Shown: positions 61,202-64,000 of the stretch, one piece after another
How positions within the stretch are numbered: the first letter of the stretch is position 1
Layout: every line of letters starts with the position of its first letter
Source of the DNA: JBBSBY01 sp038250835
GTDB taxonomy: Bacteria > Desulfobacterota > Desulfomonilia > Desulfomonilales > Desulfomonilaceae
Direction: 5' to 3'
Length of the DNA: 64,000 bases
NCBI GenBank assembly: GCA_038250835.1
Contig: JBBSBY010000001.1
Coordinates: 184,020 to 248,019 of the forward strand
Notes under the pieces: generated by a model
What the model saw: only the letters and a program-made list of their open reading frames with translations
Told to the model about the DNA's origin: nothing
Database searches by the model: none
Program-made: the position numbers and the translations under genes

Positions 61202-62278
61202 ATGCGAAGACTTACCGAAACCGAACGGCGAAACATCATTGACCGTGTGAGCAGAGGGGAGGATCTTCCGTCCCATTTTAAGGAGCTACTCTTTCCGAGT
61301 CTTTTTGAGAGGGAAAATTGGGTTGCTCGTACCGGCGGACCGATCGTATCTGAACCGTGTGTCTGCGGCGACTCGCTGTTTTGCGGCAGCAGGGACGGAA
61401 AACTTTATTGCTTGGATGTAAAGACCGGATCAATCAACTGGAAATATCAAACTTCGGGGCGAATTGACGGAGGCGCCCTGGCCCATCGCAATCTAATATT
61501 AGTGGGCTCAGGAGAGAATTGCTTTTACGCCGTGGACGCCGGCCGTGGGTGGATGGTCTGGAAGTTCGACACCAAGGACAGCATAATTTCATCTCCTGCA
61601 GTTCATGAAAATATCGTTTACTTTGGCTGCGCTGACAAAAATATCTACGGATTGGACGCCGACACGGGCGCTTTGAAGTGGAAGCATGATACAGGCGCTT
61701 GGTTGATATCGAGTCCGCAATTTCACCACGACGCCATCATTTTCGGATCGGGAGACTCGAAGCTTCACTCCATTGAGCTTAAAACTAGGAAGGAAGAATG
61801 GGCTTTCAAGACTTATGGCGACGTGACCGCGCCCGTCATATTAGATGATACGGTATATTGCGGTAGCCGAGACGGGAATCTTTACGCTGTGGATGTTTTC
61901 AGTGGCGCTGAAAAGTGGCGCTTTGAAACGGGCGGCTGGTGGAATGCGCATCCCATTGTAGGAGCGCCGGCGTTGACGGAGAATCTATCGATATTTGGTT
62001 CAGCGGATCACGTGCTCTATGCCGTTGAGACAGCCGGCCCGACTGAGAAGTGGCGTTTCACCACCAAAAGTTGGATTATTTCCACACCGATCGTGCATGA
62101 CCAAAGGGTTTATTTCGGCAACGGGGCAGGTGTCTTCTTTGCGCTGGATCTTGAAACAGGTAGAGAACAGTGGCGGTATGAAACCAGGAGTTGGATAGCG
62201 TGTCGGCCACTCATACATTCGGGTGTCGCTTACCTGGGCTGTGGCGACGGCATGATCTACGCATTGAAAATCGATTGA
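61202..62278 (+). CDS. PQQ-binding-like beta-propeller protein, cytoplasmic
   Basis: The 358-residue chain contains about eight repeats of the PQQ/BamB-like blade: LYCLDVKTGSINWKYQTSGR, AVDAGRGWMVWKFDTKDSII, GLDADTGALKWKHDTGAWLI, ALDLETGREQWRYETRSWIA, each with the tryptophan docking pattern (DxxTGxxxWxxxT). Unlike BamB or periplasmic dehydrogenases it has no signal peptide; the N-terminus is a 40-residue polar region (MRRLTETERRNIIDRVSRGE). It should form a scaffold or lid for the ankyrin partners. It starts 12 bp after the third ankyrin gene. Confidence 0.85.
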   Translation: MRRLTETERRNIIDRVSRGEDLPSHFKELLFPSLFERENWVARTGGPIVSEPCVCGDSLFCGSRDGKLYCLDVKTGSINWKYQTSGRIDGGALAHRNLILVGSGENCFYAVDAGRGWMVWKFDTKDSIISSPAVHENIVYFGCADKNIYGLDADTGALKWKHDTGAWLISSPQFHHDAIIFGSGDSKLHSIELKTRKEEWAFKTYGDVTAPVILDDTVYCGSRDGNLYAVDVFSGAEKWRFETGGWWNAHPIVGAPALTENLSIFGSADHVLYAVETAGPTEKWRFTTKSWIISTPIVHDQRVYFGNGAGVFFALDLETGREQWRYETRSWIACRPLIHSGVAYLGCGDGMIYALKID

Positions 62279-62486
62279 GATTATTTTTATGATCTTGGGA
62301 TGGATTTTTCCATCACCCGCCCTGTCGAGTTAAGGGACCGGTCCACAGCGCCGTCAGCACACTGTGATGTATTGATTGGTTAGGGAGAGACTCGGAACCA
62401 TGTAAGTCTAGTATTAAACTGAACGAGCGTTAAGAGTGACTTTTACTTGGTTTGCTAAACAAATAATGCAAAAATACTGAACTTTC

Positions 62487-62515
62487 TTGACATTGGCTAT
62501 TTCAAAAAGTATTCT
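62487..62515 (+). promoter_or_regulatory. Strong sigma-70 promoter for the RNA-binding protein gene
   Basis: TTGACA at 62487-62492 and TATTCT at 62510-62515, 17 bp apart. Transcription should start near 62522, leaving a 200-nt leader. The rest of the 62279-62721 gap holds no other gene. Confidence 0.65.
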
Positions 62516-62557
62516 GATCTTGTAATTGAAGCTTGTATTTCCCCTATTGTCCCCTTG

Positions 62558-62725
62558 ATGGCTACGGGTGCGATACAGTTATCAGTAAATCACAGACCAC
62601 AGAGCGCCCGAGTCGAGGATATCTTCAGTATCAATTCTGAGCCGAATCCCCGAACCATAAGATCTACTGAGTCTGTAAAACCTTGTTTCGCAAGGTCATT
62701 TTTTGAAAAGGAATCTAGAGAATGA
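62558..62725 (+). other. Possible 55-codon leader ORF overlapping the RRM start by ATGA
   Basis: A frame from ATG 62558 (MATGAIQLSVNHRPQS...) ends at TGA 62723-62725, four bases into the RRM gene start. It crosses the terminator hairpin, so its translation would disrupt that fold. No ribosome site is seen before the ATG, so it may not be translated. Confidence 0.3.
62680..62706 (+). terminator. Intrinsic terminator in the leader of the RRM gene (attenuator)
   Basis: ACCTTG, TTTCG, CAAGGT, CATTTTTTG ends 17 bp before the ATG of the RRM gene, just before its ribosome site AAAAGGAA. Confidence 0.65.
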
Positions 62726-63042
62726 GTATTAACATTTACGTGGGGAACTTGTCTTTCACCTGTACCGATGATGAATTGAGAAGCACTTTTTCACAGTATG
62801 GGGCCGTTACATCCGCAAGAATCATTACGGATCAGGCGACAGGACGCTCGAGAGGTTTTGGGTTTGTTGAAATGGCCAACAAGGAAGAGGGCACGCAAGC
62901 AATTCAAGAGCTCGATTCAAAAGAAATCGGTGGTCGAAATATCAAGGTGAACGAAGCCAAGCCCAAGAGAGAATTTGGCGGCGGTAGCGGTGGCGGTGGC
63001 GGTGGCGGTGGCGGCGGAAGAGACAGACGCTCACGTTGGTAA
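62722..63042 (+). CDS. RRM-type RNA-binding protein with glycine-rich tail
   Basis: The 106-residue protein is a single RRM domain: RNP2 IYVGNL (5-10), RNP1 RGFGFVEM (44-51), followed by a tail of Gly and Arg (EFGGGSGGGGGGGGGG, RDRRSRW). Such bacterial proteins, as in cyanobacteria, are often cold-induced and bind RNA. AAAAGGAA lies before ATG 62722. A 200-nt leader with a terminator at its end suggests control by attenuation. A strong terminator follows. Confidence 0.93.
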   Translation: MSINIYVGNLSFTCTDDELRSTFSQYGAVTSARIITDQATGRSRGFGFVEMANKEEGTQAIQELDSKEIGGRNIKVNEAKPKREFGGGSGGGGGGGGGGRDRRSRW

Positions 63043-63123
63043 TCTTCAGAATCGCTGATTCACTAGATTCAGCAAATTGTTCAACATTGATTATGTAATA
63101 ACTGAAATTCGTAAATAAAATGG

Positions 63124-63160
63124 GCCGACCAACACGTTGTTGGTCGGCTCTTTCGTTTCG
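63124..63160 (+). terminator. Intrinsic terminator of the RRM gene
   Basis: GCCGACCAAC, five-base loop, GTTGGTCGGC, a perfect 10-bp stem, then TCTTTCGTTTCGTTTCC. Confidence 0.8.
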
Positions 63161-63176
63161 TTTCCGGCTCATGATT

Positions 63177-63300
63177 TCGTCATTCCACCGAACGGCTTGA
63201 CCATCTGGTCCCAGTTTTCGCTGGATTAGTCCAGGCAGGCCTTGGGACGACGGGTCGGAGGGCCATTCCGAATAGACCTTTTGAGAAGCGTTATAATCTT
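63177..63300. repeat. Dispersed intergenic repeat, copy F
   Basis: CGTCATTCCACCG, CTGGTCCCAGTTTTCGCTGG, CAGGCCTTGGGACGACGGG and the tail GGCCATTCCGA...GAGAAGCGTTATAATCT match copy E at 9237. To 63559 no gene is seen. Confidence 0.7.
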
Positions 63301-63559
63301 TTGCCCCTTACTTCGTTATCTCCACAGCCATTCTCTTTCCTCGCATTATTTTAATAGCTTTCAGTCCCGATCTATTATAGTATGAGAATAATCTACAAGG
63401 TTGCTCAAGAAACAGGCATAATCCGATGTTCATAGGCTTACCAATCAGGAGTGAATCGGTATTACCGACGTTCCCTAACATACCAGCAAATGGGGGAATC
63501 ATCATATAGAGGCTCGGGTGTTTTTGTAATAACCGCAATCCTTCCGATGGAGAGATGTG

Positions 63560-63946
63560 ATGAAACAATCGACATTCATGTGCCTGCTGTTACTCCTGCT
63601 CGGATCGACCTCTTTTGTGCAATCTCAAGATCCCATAAAAATCAGTTTTGCTTACGTGTTCTCCGAGAGGCTGGCTCATTATGGTTACGGCGCCAAACAG
63701 GGCGCCGAACTCGCCATGGAAGAGATAAACGCCGTCGGTGGGCTTGACGGCCGCAGACTCGTGGGCATCTATTCGGACACCAAATTGAAACCTGATGTTG
63801 GATTTGAAGTCGTAACAAAAATGATCCAGCAAGAGAGGGAACTAAGAGGATTTAGCGACGTTATATGTTTTACTGCGAACCGATATAACGTGCTGCGATC
63901 CACCCGATCAGAACTGGAGCAAGCGCTTGAGATCCTGAACTCGTGA
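63560..63946 (+). pseudogene. Truncated periplasmic amino-acid binding protein gene
   Basis: The N-terminal 90 residues are a normal Peripla_BP_6 protein: signal peptide (STFMCLLLLLLGSTSFVQS), KISFAYVFSERLAHYGYGAK, QGAELAMEEINAVGGLDGRR. The full-length family is about 380 residues, but the frame leaves the family near residue 93 and stops at 63946. The tail contains a 9-bp perfect inverted repeat (ACGTTATAT at 63858-63866, ATATAACGT at 63883-63891) and a block similar to 58218-58243, so the gene was probably cut by a repeat. ATG 63560 has GGAGAG upstream. Confidence 0.6.
63856..63891. repeat. Inverted repeat shared with 58218
   Basis: CGACGTTATATGTTTTACTG with CGAACC matches 22 of 26 bases with 58218-58243. 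The arms ACGTTATAT and ATATAACGT pair perfectly around a 16-nt loop. Confidence 0.55.
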
Positions 63947-64000
63947 TACCGTCCAAGTCAGAAATTCTCACGGCAATTAGTATGTGCGGAATGGGAGTGG

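Noticed and set aside
63858..63891. Inverted repeat as an integron attC site
   Set aside because: The RYYYAAC/GTTRRRY core pattern is not met, and no integrase or cassette array is near.
1..64000. CRISPR arrays, rRNA or tRNA genes
   Set aside because: No regular direct repeats with spacers and no tRNA-like or rRNA sequence noticed on reading; tRNAscan-type search would be needed to be certain.

Overview
The window looks like chromosomal DNA of an anaerobic member of the Desulfobacterota (former Deltaproteobacteria). The evidence is the gene families: a DUF39/COG1900 protein, a UPF0280 protein and a NIL-domain ferredoxin (the anaerobic homocysteine/sulfur-assimilation set shared by methanogens and sulfate reducers), an LL-diaminopimelate aminotransferase, PAS-LuxR regulators, MglA/roadblock signalling and many dispersed palindromic intergenic repeats. 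A Desulfomonile-like host is my best guess, but that is inference. I found no rRNA, tRNA, CRISPR array, complete insertion sequence or prophage.

Layout. 1-2.4 kb (mostly minus strand): start of ispA, xseB, a TPR-like exported protein and a VWA-OmpA protein. 2.6-6.2 kb (plus): a DUF2752 membrane protein, a large ankyrin protein and a PAS-LuxR regulator. 6.2-8.9 kb (minus): the DUF39/UPF0280/NIL-ferredoxin set, interrupted by a repeat. 9.5-12.1 kb: a small unknown protein, carA and dapL. 12.9-17.2 kb: ECF sigma and anti-sigma factor, ychF and a phosphofructokinase. 17.3-26.1 kb: envelope genes (small Cys/Pro-rich secreted proteins, periplasmic binding protein, beta-barrels, GT9 glycosyltransferase) plus an HTH/J-domain protein. 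26.5-32.8 kb: sppA, guaB, argC, an AMMECR1 protein, a PP-loop ATPase and a flavin reductase. 33-41.9 kb: barrel protein, exported papain/C39-like protein, membrane fusion protein with two ABC ATPases but no permease, exported carbonic anhydrase, two GNATs and a GT2. 42.9-47.7 kb: a five-gene signalling module. 47.9-57.8 kb: flavoprotein, VIT-VWA protein, Ski2-like helicase, orphan receiver and phoB-phoR-phoU. 58.5-62.3 kb: three tandem ankyrin genes and a PQQ-type propeller gene behind a sigma-54-type promoter. The window ends with an RRM RNA-binding protein under an apparent attenuator and a truncated binding-protein gene.

The most promising candidate for an undescribed system is 42.9-47.7 kb: DUF4388 (PATAN), roadblock/LC7, MglA-type GTPase, an unrecognised linker protein, and a protein fusing a Ser/Thr kinase to a CRP-like cyclic-nucleotide and winged-helix module. 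This reads as one pathway from a Ras-like GTPase switch through a kinase to DNA binding. Just downstream is a pair of identical operator-like palindromes exactly 63 bp apart. Second is the cytoplasmic ankyrin x3 plus propeller cluster with a -24/-12 promoter and an internal perfect palindrome. A dispersed repeat family (at least six copies) runs through the intergenic regions; it has entered the homocysteine operon, left one deletion derivative, and its tail lies at the broken end of the last gene.
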